From Prorocentrum cordatum (taxonomy: Eukaryota; Sar; Dinophyceae; Prorocentrales; Prorocentraceae), in assembly GCA_963575745.1 (NCBI GenBank), contig CAUYUJ010016371.1, positions 310,470 through 374,469 of the forward strand: 64,000 nt of DNA, in the 5' to 3' direction. The first letter of the stretch is position 1, and every line of letters begins with the position of its first letter. The notes below the pieces were generated by a model. The model was given only the letters and a program-made list of their open reading frames with translations, was not told where the DNA came from and did no database searches. Positions 32,072 through 41,775 of this stretch are shown in pieces. The translations under genes and the position numbers were made by a program.

Positions 32072-34613
32072 GCATCATGGCACGCAAGTCGCCAGATTGG
32101 TCAACAACGGCGAAGCACCATCCAGCGCGCGAAAGCTCGCGCACCACATGCCTTAGGGCGCTCCCGTCAGTGAAGACATGCCCGCAGAAATCGAAACTCT
32201 GGGGGTCCCGGGGGAGCCCTTCAGGAGCAAAGAAGGTGGCTGAGGGCCCCACCGAGGGCTTGGGAAAATAATCCCCAGGATGCGCAAAGGCCCCGAAACT
32301 AGACAGCACGCAACCAGGCTCCCGCAAGGCTCTCTGGATGACTTCTGGCTCCACAAGGCTCTCCCGAAGCTCCTGGGCGTCTGGGCACCTGCAGACCCAG
32401 AGGCGGTGGTGAAGGGTGTCAGGGGCGGTTCCGCACTTGTCGCACGTCGCGCTGACATCGTACCCGAGGTCCCTGGCCTTTTGACGAGTCCACGCAGCAT
32501 TGGTGGCAACAGCCCTGATGCAGCCCTTCTCGAAGGCCGAGAACCGTTTGCTACGTAGAGAGTGTTTGACCACGTCGAAGCAGAGACGATGAGGAACATC
32601 CCACTTAGCCCCAGCGTCCCACTCCAATCCACGAACCACAGCAGCCGGAAGGTGGAGGCGCATAAGCTGGGGAGAGATGAGGGTCAGGGAGAGGATCACC
32701 CCTTGGTCCGTTGCAAAGGTGGCGAAGTCCCTCATCGTCCAGGAGATCCTCTCCAAGGACTTGCGCATGGCGGCGACGGGGCCTCCGACTGCGCGCCGCG
32801 AACATGATTCATTTAGAAAAACGCCTTCCCAAGCCCGCCTCAGCTCCCTGAAACTGAGCGAGCCTTCAAAGGCCCGAACTTGGGTGCACCACGCCTCCTT
32901 GCGCCAACGTAGAATCGGGGCAACAGAACCGATCCAAGCGGGGTCCCCTTCCAAATGAGACAAGACCGTCAGGGGGCGTTGGCCAGCTGAGGGTTTGATG
33001 GTGCTCGCCGCCGAGCGGCGCAGGTGGAAGAGCTCGTGGTCCGTGACCCCGCGCACCTCGCTGCCGTAGAGCACACCTGGGAGAGGTCCTGCCGTGGAGA
33101 CCCTCAGGGTGCGTCGAGATCCTAGGGCAGAGCGAAGTTTGGCAACGCGGCGGGCGCGCTTCTTAAAGAGCCGAAGTCTAGACTTGAGTTTCACTCCCCT
33201 CCCCTTAGTCCTCAAGCTCTTCCCCCCCGTGTCATCAATGCCCAAATTGATGGAACTGTCCGCGATGGGGCCCGTAAGCTCCGCTCCGAGAGCAGCCTGA
33301 ATGGCGCGGCCCACGGCCGCCGAAGAACAGACGAGGCTAGATTTGTCCTGCGCCACCTTCCCCCCTATACCATCGACAATGGCCTCATGAAGTTGCGGAG
33401 CTCCCTCAACAATAGAACGAACCACGTCATTGAAGACACCTACCGCAGACAACCCCGAGTCGTCAATGTACAGGGTCAGGTCGCAACAGGGGCGGAGAAC
33501 AATCAAATCCAGGGCTTCGATGCTATTCACCCTGATGAGGGTAGTGGCAAGGGGACACTCCGCCACAATCCCCGAGGAGACGAACCACGGACCGTCCAGG
33601 CACCCGCCGAGGGGAAGGACACGAGGGGCCGGATAGGCCCTGATGGCCAGTCTGGCCATGGCGACGGGGAAGTCCAACCTTTCGCACCGCGCAAGCAAAC
33701 GATCCAGATCGATCAACTCATAGTATTTATACATGTCCCAGAGGAGAGTGGCCGCATGTTCCTTTCTGGAGACATCACTTTCGCTCTTGACACATTGGCG
33801 CCACACAACATCGGCGGCCCCTTGAAACTTGCCAGCGGCAAAATAGGGCCGAGCGTGCTCCCCTTCCCACTTTTCCGCCAAACCCCTTCTCGCTTTTCCC
33901 CACAGGCGATGCGGGCTCATGAAAATGCCGATGGGCCTGAAACCTCCCGTCGGTTTGCCCAGCAGGGCCAAGACGGTGGCATCCAGCTGGGCAGGCAACA
34001 TGCTAGAGATTTCCATAACCTGGAGGATCCTACACAAGGCCGAAATCCCTGGGACCGAAATCATACTGAAATGTCTCATATGGAAGCCATCGATCCCGAC
34101 CGCCGAGCTCGCCTTGTACATACGAGACAGACGTATGAGCTCATGGGGATCAAGAGGAGGGAGGTCGGGAGCAGGTGGGAAATCCTTAACCTGCCCGGTC
34201 GAGTGTGTAGAAGGAGTAGCTCTCCACAAAACAGTGAACTTGCTCCTCTCCGCGGCGAGCAAGGAGAGCGGGTCGCTGACCACGCAACCGTGAGCTGACA
34301 GAGTCGACGTCGGCTTCCACGGCTGGGGCTCAGCAGTGACCGTGTGTGCACGCTTAGCTCCCTGGTCAATGTTCTCCCGCAGCCAACTGCGCCAGGAAGC
34401 TAGGCTGCTGGTCCTAGCTGAAGCCTCGGCTGTGGCAACCTCTCCTGATACCTGCGCCGCCAGGAAACTGGCATGGTCGGCGCTGTCCTTGAAACTGCTA
34501 ACAGTAAGACCTGAGACCAGGGGCTGCAGAGTGTCAAGGTAGTGGCGGTTGTCCCCTAAGTGGTCCAAAACAAACTGGGGGGGAGAACAGACAACACGTT
34601 TGAGGGCAATCAA
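32040..34613 (-). CDS. LINE ORF2, reverse transcriptase and RNase H start
   Basis: About 857 codons. After an N-terminal linker the RT palm shows SSAVGIDGFHMRHF (fingers), LLWDMYKYYELIDLDRLL (motif A Asp), SGIVAECPLATTL (motif B), LTLYIDDSGLSAV (motif C, YIDD) and a basic thumb region (KLKSRLRLFKKRARR). Near the end are CDKCGTAPDTLHHRLWVC (Cys/Cys/His/Cys finger) and HVFTDGSALRHVVRELSRAGW, the first strand of RNase H with its catalytic Asp. It ends at an early TGA caused by the single-base shift near 32048. The upstream boundary at 34613 is a G14 run, so the same polypeptide as the endonuclease frame is likely. Confidence 0.92.
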   Translation of the reverse strand: MIALKRVVCSPPQFVLDHLGDNRHYLDTLQPLVSGLTVSSFKDSADHASFLAAQVSGEVATAEASARTSSLASWRSWLRENIDQGAKRAHTVTAEPQPWKPTSTLSAHGCVVSDPLSLLAAERSKFTVLWRATPSTHSTGQVKDFPPAPDLPPLDPHELIRLSRMYKASSAVGIDGFHMRHFSMISVPGISALCRILQVMEISSMLPAQLDATVLALLGKPTGGFRPIGIFMSPHRLWGKARRGLAEKWEGEHARPYFAAGKFQGAADVVWRQCVKSESDVSRKEHAATLLWDMYKYYELIDLDRLLARCERLDFPVAMARLAIRAYPAPRVLPLGGCLDGPWFVSSGIVAECPLATTLIRVNSIEALDLIVLRPCCDLTLYIDDSGLSAVGVFNDVVRSIVEGAPQLHEAIVDGIGGKVAQDKSSLVCSSAAVGRAIQAALGAELTGPIADSSINLGIDDTGGKSLRTKGRGVKLKSRLRLFKKRARRVAKLRSALGSRRTLRVSTAGPLPGVLYGSEVRGVTDHELFHLRRSAASTIKPSAGQRPLTVLSHLEGDPAWIGSVAPILRWRKEAWCTQVRAFEGSLSFRELRRAWEGVFLNESCSRRAVGGPVAAMRKSLERISWTMRDFATFATDQGVILSLTLISPQLMRLHLPAAVVRGLEWDAGAKWDVPHRLCFDVVKHSLRSKRFSAFEKGCIRAVATNAAWTRQKARDLGYDVSATCDKCGTAPDTLHHRLWVCRCPDAQELRESLVEPEVIQRALREPGCVLSSFGAFAHPGDYFPKPSVGPSATFFAPEGLPRDPQSFDFCGHVFTDGSALRHVVRELSRAGWCFAVVDQSGDLRAMMHGPVPPTYPQ

Positions 34614-36145
34614 GTTGGGGGGGGGGGGGGATGATCGTCAGAAGAGGTCCCCTGAGAGCCAATGAAAACCCTGCAGTCCAGGGCCCGATTGTAAACCCAA
34701 CGCACAGCGTAGAGAGCAGGGTGGCGAGGTTCGTCAGTGTCTCGGCCAAAGACGGGTTGCCACACAAGCTGAGGAGCCTTGCCCCTAGCACCCCAGAACG
34801 GCAGAGAGACTTGCGTGGCCTCGGCCACTTCACATTCGGACATGTTGGCCCAGAGCTTGTAAGCTCTGTCCAGCCTGCGTTGAGTTTGAGGCCCTTTTCC
34901 CGTACGAGCGACCTCCACCGTGTCGTCCAAAAAGCCAAGAACCGAGTCCCAGGAACGGGGTTCACGGATGGGCCCCATAGCTTGCTGTTTGGGAAGAGGA
35001 GGGGGCTTACGAAATTCCAAAACTTGCATCTGGGCAGGGTTGGGAAACAATTCCAAATCCACAGGGCTGTGTGGGGACAGGGGGGAATTGTTATTGTCAG
35101 TCACCTGTTTGACGACCTTGCTGATGCCCGACGAGACGACGAAGTAATCAAAAACTTTGAGACCTCCCTGGCTCCGAAGGGTGTAGCAGCCGTCGGTGGG
35201 GGTGATGAGCTGGCCCTTAAACTCTTGCACAAACTTGCTGCGGCAAATGTCCCCAGGGGTCATGTTGAAGTCCCCGCCTACAAAGACGGGAAGGTCCGCG
35301 TGGGAAATGCTGGCGCCCACCTGCGAGAGCAGCTCGATATTGCGCTCGGAGAGACCCTCAACGTCGTGCAGGCAGACAGACGCCACGAGAATGCGAAGCC
35401 CACCTGGAATGACCACGACTGCTGCGCCTGCACGGTGCGGTGCGATGATGAAACCCGAGGAGAGAGTGTGCATGCCCAGGTAGGAGCGGACGAGTACAGC
35501 GATGCCACCCGACGTGCCCCCACCAGGCCCAGGTGCAGCAGGGGCCCAACAGGATTTCCATCCCCGCCGAAAGAGCCACTGAGAGGCCGAAGCAATGTCT
35601 TCATCATCGATGAGGTGATGCTCCTGAACCAAAAGCACGTGCGCAGTGACTCTGCTCAGCCACTTGTGCTTCAAAGAGAGCCAGCCTGTAATATTGCAAG
35701 TCTGGACTACAAGAGAGTAGTCCTGCACTGGCGGAGCAGGCGGGGGGTGCACACCTGCGCCCTCAGAGCTGACGAACATATCCTGGCTTAAAAGGGGGGG
35801 CTCCCCCGTCGAGCGATGCAGCGAGGGCGCCGCGCCCTGCTGCTGGCCAGGAAGGAGGCTCCTGGCGGGCAGCGGCGCCGTCGGCAGGAGCTGGAGCCAG
35901 AGGGGTGCCAGGAGCGCGAGCTCCGCCACTCGCTGCAGGCGGCGCCCCAGCTCCTGGAGCGGCTGCCGCTGCGCCCCCCCCCCCGCCCCCGACTTGATGC
36001 GCTTTGTCGCGGATTGAAGGTAATCCGCGACCCTCTTCCTGGCTTCCTCGGAAATCTCCTCTCCGCGAATGAAAGCCTGGAAAGCTGACTCGTCCTCAGG
36101 TGAGACCTGAGGCATCTCAACGTCTGCAGACTCCGACTCCCCGCG

Positions 36146-36183
<38 letters not shown>

Positions 36184-36193
36184 CCCCCAACAC
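34610..36193 (-). CDS. LINE ORF2, APE-type endonuclease
   Basis: The apparent start lies in a long G-run, so the true N-terminus is upstream. A low-complexity linker is followed by an apurinic endonuclease-like fold. Motifs are TCNITGWLSLKHKW (Asn), VLLVQEHHLID (catalytic Glu), GGTSGGIAVLVRS, PVFVGGDFNMTPG (GDFN), KVFDYFVVSSGI (DYF) and SPHSPVDLEL, which replaces the usual SDHxPV. The frame ends at the second G-run (34617-34630), where the RT frame takes over. This domain nicks target DNA for target-primed reverse transcription. Confidence 0.9.
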
Positions 36194-36333
36194 GCGCCCC
36201 CGCCAAAGCTAGCAGCAGCAGGCGCAGCGGGAACAGGCGCGGCAAAGGTCTCACAGGCTGGCTTGAGCTTGGCCCAGGCCTCACGAATGGATTTTAGGTC
36301 GCCTCCCTCGAGCACGTCGTTGAAGGACGCCAT
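35788..36333 (-). CDS. LINE linker frame between ORF1 and the G-run
   Basis: Starting at ATG 36333, this reads SFNDVLEGGDLKSIREAWAK, then Ala/Pro-rich sequence into the poly-G run at 36140-36190. It is in the same frame as ORF1, separated from it by one TAA at 36402-36400. It is either the N-terminus of ORF2 or the continuation of ORF1. After the G-run this frame is no longer convincing. Confidence 0.5.
36140..36190 (-). repeat. Homopolymer run, about 45 C (plus strand) inside LINE coding sequence
   Basis: An almost uninterrupted C-run reads as poly-Gly in the coding sense. Its length controls the frame between the ORF1-side linker and the endonuclease frame. Its exact length is doubtful in any assembly. 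Confidence 0.9.
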
Positions 36334-36399
36334 CTGGTCGGACAGGTCCTTGGCAGGATCATCAGCTGCGAGAGGACGGACTTTGGCTGCAAGATCCTT

Positions 36400-36975
36400 T
36401 TACCGCGCACGGATCTGAACCTGCTGCACCTCCGCCTCTGCCTTCTGCTCCTGCAGCCTGGCAAGCTTGTCCTGGCACTCGGAAATCTGATTATCCAACG
36501 ACGCCACGAACTTCTCGTTTTTGGTAAGTGAGTCCTGCACATCGCGATGCTGCTGCAGAAGAGGTAGCGAGTCCTTGACCGACTCGGCTGAGGACTTGAC
36601 ACGCGTAGCCGTCTTCTGAATACTTGCAGCAAGGGCATCGCGCTCTGGGAACTCTTCCTTGAACTGTTCCATGAGAAGAGCCATCTGGGCAATCATGGCT
36701 GCGGGAGTGCGGGGTGGTGCGAGAGCTCCTCCTTTGCCTCCATCGCTCCCACCCTTACCTCCACCCTTCTTGCCCTTGAACCCCTTCTTGCCCCCTCCGT
36801 CGGCCTTGGGCGGGCCGAACTGCCGCTGACCAGAAGGCTGACGAGCAACATTAGGGTCAACAGGAGCCACATGCCGAATGGGAAACCAACAGTTCGCACA
36901 CCATTTATACCACGGCTTGTTGCACTTGATCGCGCCACACGCCGAACACTTTGCCCCTCCATCGCCTGGGGCCAT
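36400..36975 (-). CDS. LINE ORF1, zinc ribbon and coiled-coil protein
   Basis: 191 codons from ATG 36975 to TAA at 36402-36400. Residues 10-30 hold a four-Cys zinc ribbon (CSACGAIKC...WCANC). Residues 50-80 are Gly/Lys-rich (GGKKGFKGKKGGGKGGSDGG) and residues 90-190 are predicted helical coiled coil rich in Gln, Glu, Lys and Leu. This layout (nucleic-acid-binding finger, basic stretch, coiled coil) fits an ORF1 that packages LINE RNA. The start is supported by being the first ATG after the spliced leader. Confidence 0.8.
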   Translation of the reverse strand: MAPGDGGAKCSACGAIKCNKPWYKWCANCWFPIRHVAPVDPNVARQPSGQRQFGPPKADGGGKKGFKGKKGGGKGGSDGGKGGALAPPRTPAAMIAQMALLMEQFKEEFPERDALAASIQKTATRVKSSAESVKDSLPLLQQHRDVQDSLTKNEKFVASLDNQISECQDKLARLQEQKAEAEVQQVQIRAR

Positions 36976-37125
36976 ATGACAGCAAGAAACGTGAAAGAGG
37001 AGAGACCCTGGCGGTGGGGCGCTACCGCCAAGGAAAAGAATTGTCGGACTGAACAGTCCTAGCTCTGCCGCGGACTAGCGGTATCCGCGAAAGCCTATGC
37101 GGGCTCAGCCCGCCAAAACAAAAAA

Positions 37126-37147
37126 CTTGAGCCAAAATGGCTACGGA
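37126..37147 (-). promoter_or_regulatory. Dinoflagellate spliced leader (DinoSL) copy, 22 of 22 nt
   Basis: The minus strand reads T followed by CCGTAGCC...TTTTGGCTCAAG, identical to the conserved dinoflagellate SL added to mRNA 5' ends by trans-splicing. It is followed directly by the LINE 5' leader with no splice-donor GT, so it is a retroposed mRNA end, not an SL RNA gene. Confidence 0.95.
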
Positions 37148-37405
37148 GGTGAGGGGCGAGGAGGGGGAGGAGGAGGAGGAGGAGGAGGAGGAGGAGGAGG
37201 AGGAGGGGGAGGAGGAGGAGGAGGAGGAGTTGGAGGGGGGAAGGAGGTGGAGGACGAGGAGGAAGGAGGAGGAGGAGGAGGAGGAGGAGCAGGAGGAGGA
37301 GGAGCAGGAGGAGGAGGAGGAGGAGGAGGAGGTGGAGGAGAGGAGGAGGAGAAGGAGGAGGGCCCCCTCCCCTTCCGAATTACGGTGGTGGTGGAAAACA
37401 AGCTC
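37148..37405. repeat. GGA tract, 34-bp duplication (37227-37260) and right end of inverted-repeat element
   Basis: 37148-37226 is 79 bp of GGA-rich sequence between the spliced leader and the right target duplication. 37261-37365 continues the GGA tract of the target element, ending in its right terminal repeat. Confidence 0.8.
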
Positions 37406-37880
37406 GTCACCCAAGCCCGCCCTCGCGATGCGGAGCCGGCCGTGGCGACGAGAGGCCTCTGGAGCAGCGACGACGTCGGAGGCAGGATCGAGCGCGCTCG
37501 CCCGCCGCCCCCACGCAAGAGCAGCGCGATTCTGCACTCGGCCTCCGGCTTAGGCGGCGCGGCGGCGGCGCGGCGGCGACGAGGGGGCGCAGCCGCGACC
37601 GCAACCAGCTCAACCTCGTCCTCCTCGTCATCGCCCACCTCGATCGCGGCGTCGCCGCGCTGAAGCGGCGGCGGCGGCGGTCCGAACAGGAAGAAAGACG
37701 CCAGGGAGGACCCCAGTTGTCTCGACTGGTCCGGTCTTCGCTAACCGAAGAACTCTCGCGGAACTCGTTCTGGCCGTCTGTGGGCTGCTCTGGCCCCCCC
37801 GCAAGCCCCCCCCTTCCACGGCGCCAGGCCACGTCCGTCGACCACAGGGTGGCGGGCCCCTTCTGGGCCCTCAAGACTGG
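37405..37880. other. Unassigned GC-rich sequence
   Basis: No product recognised; Arg/Ala/Ser-rich frames only. Confidence 0.4.
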
Positions 37881-39290
37881 AATCCATGATTTCGGCGGCT
37901 TCGCCCGCTTGGAGTCCCCCAAAAACCTCAAAACGGCGAATCGTGGCCCCAACACGGCCCACGATGACCACATGATGGCCCGAGAGCCCCCCAAGACGCC
38001 CCAAAAAGGCTCCAAGAGGCCCCAACACGGCCCAAGAGGCCCCCAAAACGGCCCAACATGGCCCCAAAGATAGCCCGAACAGGACCCCAAGACGGCACAA
38101 GAGGCCCCCAAGACGGCACAAGAGGACCCCAAGAGGGACCAAGGCGGCCTCAAGAGGTCCCCTTCTGGAGGGACTTCGAAGGCGCCAAATGGACCAAGAG
38201 TGCTCCAAGACGCCTCAAGAGGGCTCCAAGGACCTCCAAGAGGGTCTCCAAATTCAACAAACACGACTTGGCGCCCTCGCCTTTTGACTCTCGGGAGCCC
38301 ATGATGGCCCAATGAGCTTCCAAAACAGCCGCAAGACGGAGAGGCCCCCAAGACGGCCAAAGAGGGCCGCAAAGATAGCCCAGAGCCCCAAGACGGCACA
38401 AGAGGCCCCCAAAACTGCACAAGCGGACCCCAAAGGTGAGGTCCCCCTGGAGGGCTTCGAAGGCGCCAGATGGACCAAGAGCGGTCTAAGACGCCCCAAG
38501 GGGGCTACAAGAGGACCCCCAAGAGGCCGCCATATGGAAAAACAAAAACACATGAATTGGCGCTCTCGCCTTTCTGGGCCCCCTGGAGCCAATGATGGCC
38601 CAAGAGGCTTCCAGGATGGCCCCAAGACGACCCCAGAGGCCCCCATGACGGCCCAAGAGGGCCCCCAGAATGGCCCGAACAAAGCCCCAAGACGGAACAA
38701 AATGCCCCCAAGACGGCGCAAGAGGACCGCAAGAGGAACCAAGGCGGCCCCAAGGTCCCCCTGGAGGGCTTTCGAAAGCGCCAGATGGACCAACGGCACT
38801 GAGCCCCTCCAGATGCAAAAAACATGCCTTGACGCTCTCGCCCCCCTGGGCCCCTGGGAGCCCAAGATGGCCCAAGAGGCGTCCAAGATGGCATCAGGGC
38901 CCCAAGACGGCCCAAGAGGGCCCCAAAGAGGGCCCAAGCAGAGACCAAAGACGGCACAAGAGAACCCCGAGAGAGACCAAGACAGCCCCGCGAGGTCACC
39001 AGGAGGGCTTTCGATGGCGCCAGATGGACCAAAAGCGCTCCATAACGCCCCAAGAAGGCCCCAAGAGAGGACCCCCAAGAGGGCCTCCAGAAGCAAGAAA
39101 ACATGACTTGGCGCTCTCGCCTCTTCTGGGCTCTCGGGGGCACATGATGGCCCGAGATGCTTCCTGGATGGCCCCAAAACGGCCCCAGAGGCCCCCAAGA
39201 CGGCCCAAGAGGGCCCCCAAAATGGCCCGAACAGAGCCCCACGACGGAACAAAAGGCACCCAAGACGGCGCAAGAGGACCCCAAGAGGGA
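37880..39290 (+). repeat. CCCCAAGANGGCCC tract with about 240-310 bp higher-order units
   Basis: Short AAGACGGCCCAAGAGGCCCC words build a larger unit containing CCCCTGGAGGGCTTCGAAGG, GCGCCAGATGGACCAA, GACTTGGCGCTCTCGCC and CATGATGGCCC. The GGAGGG-CTTCGA marker occurs near 38168, 38449, 38761 and 39001. On the minus strand it reads as a hydrophobic repeat fused to the RING frame, probably intronic read-through. Confidence 0.85.
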
Positions 39291-39299
39291 GCATATTCA

Positions 39300-40562
39300 T
39301 AAGCGTGTCTTCATCAGCGCGCATGGCTACCTGACCATCTGTGTTCACTATCAACACAGTGTGTGACATGTCGCGCTCTGATATGGCACTAGTGCCGCTG
39401 CGTGCGCTCACCGGGCTTTCCGCTCTACGCTGGTTGCGCGGGCGCATGTTACTCCCGTAGGGCATATACGCATGTGATACTTGGAGCCTACGCGCACTTC
39501 TCTCAGTGGCTCTCTCCATACGCCTCAGCCACATATCATTAGCAGGTAACCCCGCAGGTGCCGTCGCAGCAGGTGTCCCTGCATTGTTTGCTGGTTCAGC
39601 TGCTAGGGGCATAGGCGCATCTGTGGCAGGCGCGATAGCTGCTGTCGCCTGCGTCGCACTGGATGATGATGCAGGTTGCCCTGCAAGTGTAGTTGCTGCA
39701 GCTGCCGTGTTGTTTGTCACCGTCGCCGCGATGCGGTTGAGCTCTTCGCGAACGTCTCTGAGCTCGTTAGCCCCACGGAGTATCTCCTCATGGCGAGTTG
39801 CTGCATCCTGATCTCCGGCTAGGGCGTAGTGAAACTCAGCTGCGATAGGACCAACACCCCTGCAAATAGCGCAGGGGGCCTCCCCCGCGGCACCTTCTAA
39901 CGTGCCTGCCAGCTGCCGATCCACATGCGCATGAGCCACTCGACCCTGGCATTGTGTATGAAATATGTGGCCACACTGAAGCCTCCGCAGCTTGTCGCGG
40001 TTGACGAATGTGCCCAGACAAATGGCACACTTGTTAAAGTCACCGTCGCTAATGATCGGTGGTGCCGATGGCCTGATGCGCGCCTGGCGCCCCAGTGTGG
40101 ACTCGCCAATCTCGTGCTGGATCGGTGGGGCCGGTGGCTGCTGCGTAGCTGCAAGCGATGCCCGATTGAAAGCAAGCATCCCCGCAGAAGTTGGAGTACC
40201 GGGTTGCCCCGCACGGCCCATTCGACGGCGTGCCTGTCGCTCCCGGTTGCGACGCTGGCGGGCCAACTGCATGGCGAGGTTGGCCTGCCGCGCCTCGTGG
40301 ATGGCCAGAATCTCTGGGCGCAGCTCCCCCGCGGACGATGGCGCCGCCGGACCGGGGGCCTGGTGCGCCACATAAGGGCGGCCAAATAACCGTAATGCGG
40401 AATTTGGCCTAGTGCCCCAGACAGGTATCCGGAGCCGCGCGTCAACTGAGACTGATGGAAATCGTCGGCTGTCGCCCGAACATACGGGTTATCCAGCTGA
40501 GGCCCCGCGCGTGGATTGCCCGTCTCCTGAGCGTAGTAGTTCGGAAACATCGGTGCATCCAT
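39300..40562 (-). CDS. RING-finger protein (putative E3 ligase-like), unknown family
   Basis: From ATG 40562 the frame reads a Tyr/Gln/Pro-rich N-terminus (MDAPMFPNYYAQETG). It shifts near 40403 (T3 on the plus strand, probably one base short) into a frame with a basic helix (LARQRRNRERQARRRMG) and then a RING: CAICLGTF, CGHIFHTQC, CAIC, with a 30-residue insert before the last Cys pair. After it come Ala/Thr/Pro linker sequence and a second basic helix (RRMERATERSARRLQ). RING domains usually bind E2 enzymes for ubiquitin transfer, but the partner is unknown. Three 14-nt GC hairpins (39542, 39569, 39671) and one variant (40199) lie inside it. The frame runs on into the repeat tract below 39300, so the true 3' end is likely a splice site near there. 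Confidence 0.7.
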
Positions 40563-40649
40563 CGGTGGTGCTGTAGGTCGCTCAGCAGCCGTTGGATCGT
40601 ATGTCGGGTGGCTGAAAAATGCTGGAACGTACCCGTGCCTATTGGAATT

Positions 40650-41096
40650 TTACCGCGATGGATTTGGATCCGGAATATACTCCCATGGGGGTGTCCAGCG
40701 CTCGGGGGGGGGGTCAATGCCGCCCCGAGGCATGCTCTGCATGGTCTCGCGCATTTGCCAGTGCATTCGCTGTTGCTGACCTGTCGTGCTTTCAGCCCTC
40801 AGGGCAGCCTCGTGGTCAGAGAAAGCAGGTTGCCACGCGATTGGACGCGGCGATGCGAACGGCGATGTCGCTTGCAAGGCCTGGTAGAGCTGTGGGTCCA
40901 TTCGAATGCTCTGGAGCCTCGCCTGCAGGCTGTTGGTGCTCCCAGCACTCTGTGGAGTCCCAAATGGAGTCGTAGCCCTGCTCGCGGGCGCGCGCGGAGC
41001 AGGCTGCCCTGCAGGTTCTGGCAACTGTTGAGTCTGAGCACGCCACGGGTCGTTGACACACAACCCGTCGTTGGGCGTAATCCCGTTGGATGTCAT
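40650..41096 (-). CDS. Hypothetical Gln/Pro-rich protein
   Basis: 148 codons from ATG 41096 (MTSNGITPNDGLCVND) to TAA at 40652-40650. Pro/Gln/Ala-rich first half, then DPQLYQALQATSPF and a Met/Gln-rich helix, ending PPWEYIPDPNPSR. No known domain. The frame continues in phase after the TAA into the start of the RING gene, so the two may be one protein if the stop is an error. One GC hairpin (40999) is read as PAGQPA. Confidence 0.5.
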   Translation of the reverse strand: MTSNGITPNDGLCVNDPWRAQTQQLPEPAGQPAPRAPASRATTPFGTPQSAGSTNSLQARLQSIRMDPQLYQALQATSPFASPRPIAWQPAFSDHEAALRAESTTGQQQRMHWQMRETMQSMPRGGIDPPPERWTPPWEYIPDPNPSR

Positions 41097-41240
41097 GCCA
41101 GATACGTCCGCGCTCTGGGCCTGAATCTATGATCCATCTGATCCCCCTGCAGGTGTCACCGCTTGGCATCCCTCTTGCATCAAAAATACGGCAGTGAACT
41201 CGACCTCCTGCATGGGCGTCGGCTCGGGAACCTTCAGATT

Positions 41241-41775
41241 TTAGGGGGTGTGAGTGATAAACCAGTTCCTCAGCGCTGATGCGTCATATCGGATCTCATG
41301 TGGAGGCTGTGTAAGAAAATTGGCAGCACGCAGGTGCCCCTGCTCGTTGTCCTTGATGTATAAGAGACTGATCCACGCCTGTCCTACTCGATCATATACA
41401 CATTGAGTCTTATTAGGCAAAATGCTTATGAGCTGGACGATGTGGCTTGGCGGGGTCCTGCCTTCCCGGCCTGCCGCCGTAAGAATATCATTCGCGGAAC
41501 GCCAAGTTGGGAGACTGTCACGAAGTAGGTTTTTGAGACTTACCACAACCAGTACTTCGGAATCTACGCGCAGACGCATTCATGAACACACTGTCTGCCC
41601 CTCTCATTGACGGTATCATCAGCGCGGCATGACGGCCCGGCATGAAGTATGTTCGGGAGATTGACCCCTTTGGTACCATGGGTAAAATAGCAAGGTGCCC
41701 CTGGTGATGTCAAATCGGCCACCCTTTTGCATAGGGGGCTGAGGGCACTTTATGCCGGGGCTGCTACGCCCATTA
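41241..41775 (-). pseudogene. Tpt1/KptA-like RNA 2'-phosphotransferase, C-terminal part (frame-broken)
   Basis: The Tpt1/KptA family removes the 2'-phosphate left by tRNA splicing, using NAD. In one frame near 41660 the strand reads THGTKGVNLPNIL, matching the H-G-T NAD-binding loop. In another (41579-41241) it reads RVDSEVLVVVSLKNLLRDSL followed by PTWRSANDILTAAG and RTPPSHI, matching the typical R-x-D..vLvvD....dGl....SaNgViLt....P..yI pattern. At least two frame changes separate them. A GC hairpin (41330) sits in the tail in a non-AGxPA frame. The role here is unknown; related domains occur in proteins with other functions. Confidence 0.6.

Larger units (their letters stand above)
30697..37147 (-). 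mobile_element. Near-complete non-LTR retrotransposon (LINE) with 5' spliced leader
   Basis: Read on the minus strand from 37147: a 22-nt dinoflagellate spliced leader, a 150-nt leader, ORF1 (zinc ribbon plus coiled coil), an ORF2 region with APE-type endonuclease, reverse transcriptase with YIDD, a Cys/His finger, RNase H and a further zinc-binding tail, then a roughly 170-nt 3' end finishing in A7 next to a 34-bp direct repeat. ORF2 is in pieces only because of a G-run of about 45 at 36140-36190, a G14 run near 34617-34630 and a single-base frame change near 32047-32049. The domain content is complete, so this looks like a young full-length insertion copied from a trans-spliced mRNA. Confidence 0.92.
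30636..37405. mobile_element. GGGCC inverted-repeat element, copy 3, split by a LINE
   Basis: The left end GGGCCTGCTTTCCACCACCA with GAGTTGGAGGGGGG lies at 30636-30696. The right end CCCCCTCCCCTTCCG-ACGGTGGTGGTGGAAAACA lies at about 37370-37405. Between them sits the LINE plus duplicated target sequence, so an element of about 250 bp was the insertion target. Confidence 0.75.

Noticed and set aside
37126-37147. Possible SL RNA gene
   Set aside because: No splice donor follows the leader and no SL RNA body is present; LINE sequence continues directly.
38254-39299. Hydrophobic C-terminal extension of the RING protein
   Set aside because: It is read entirely from the CCCCAAGANGGCC repeat tract; a splice donor near 39300 is more likely.
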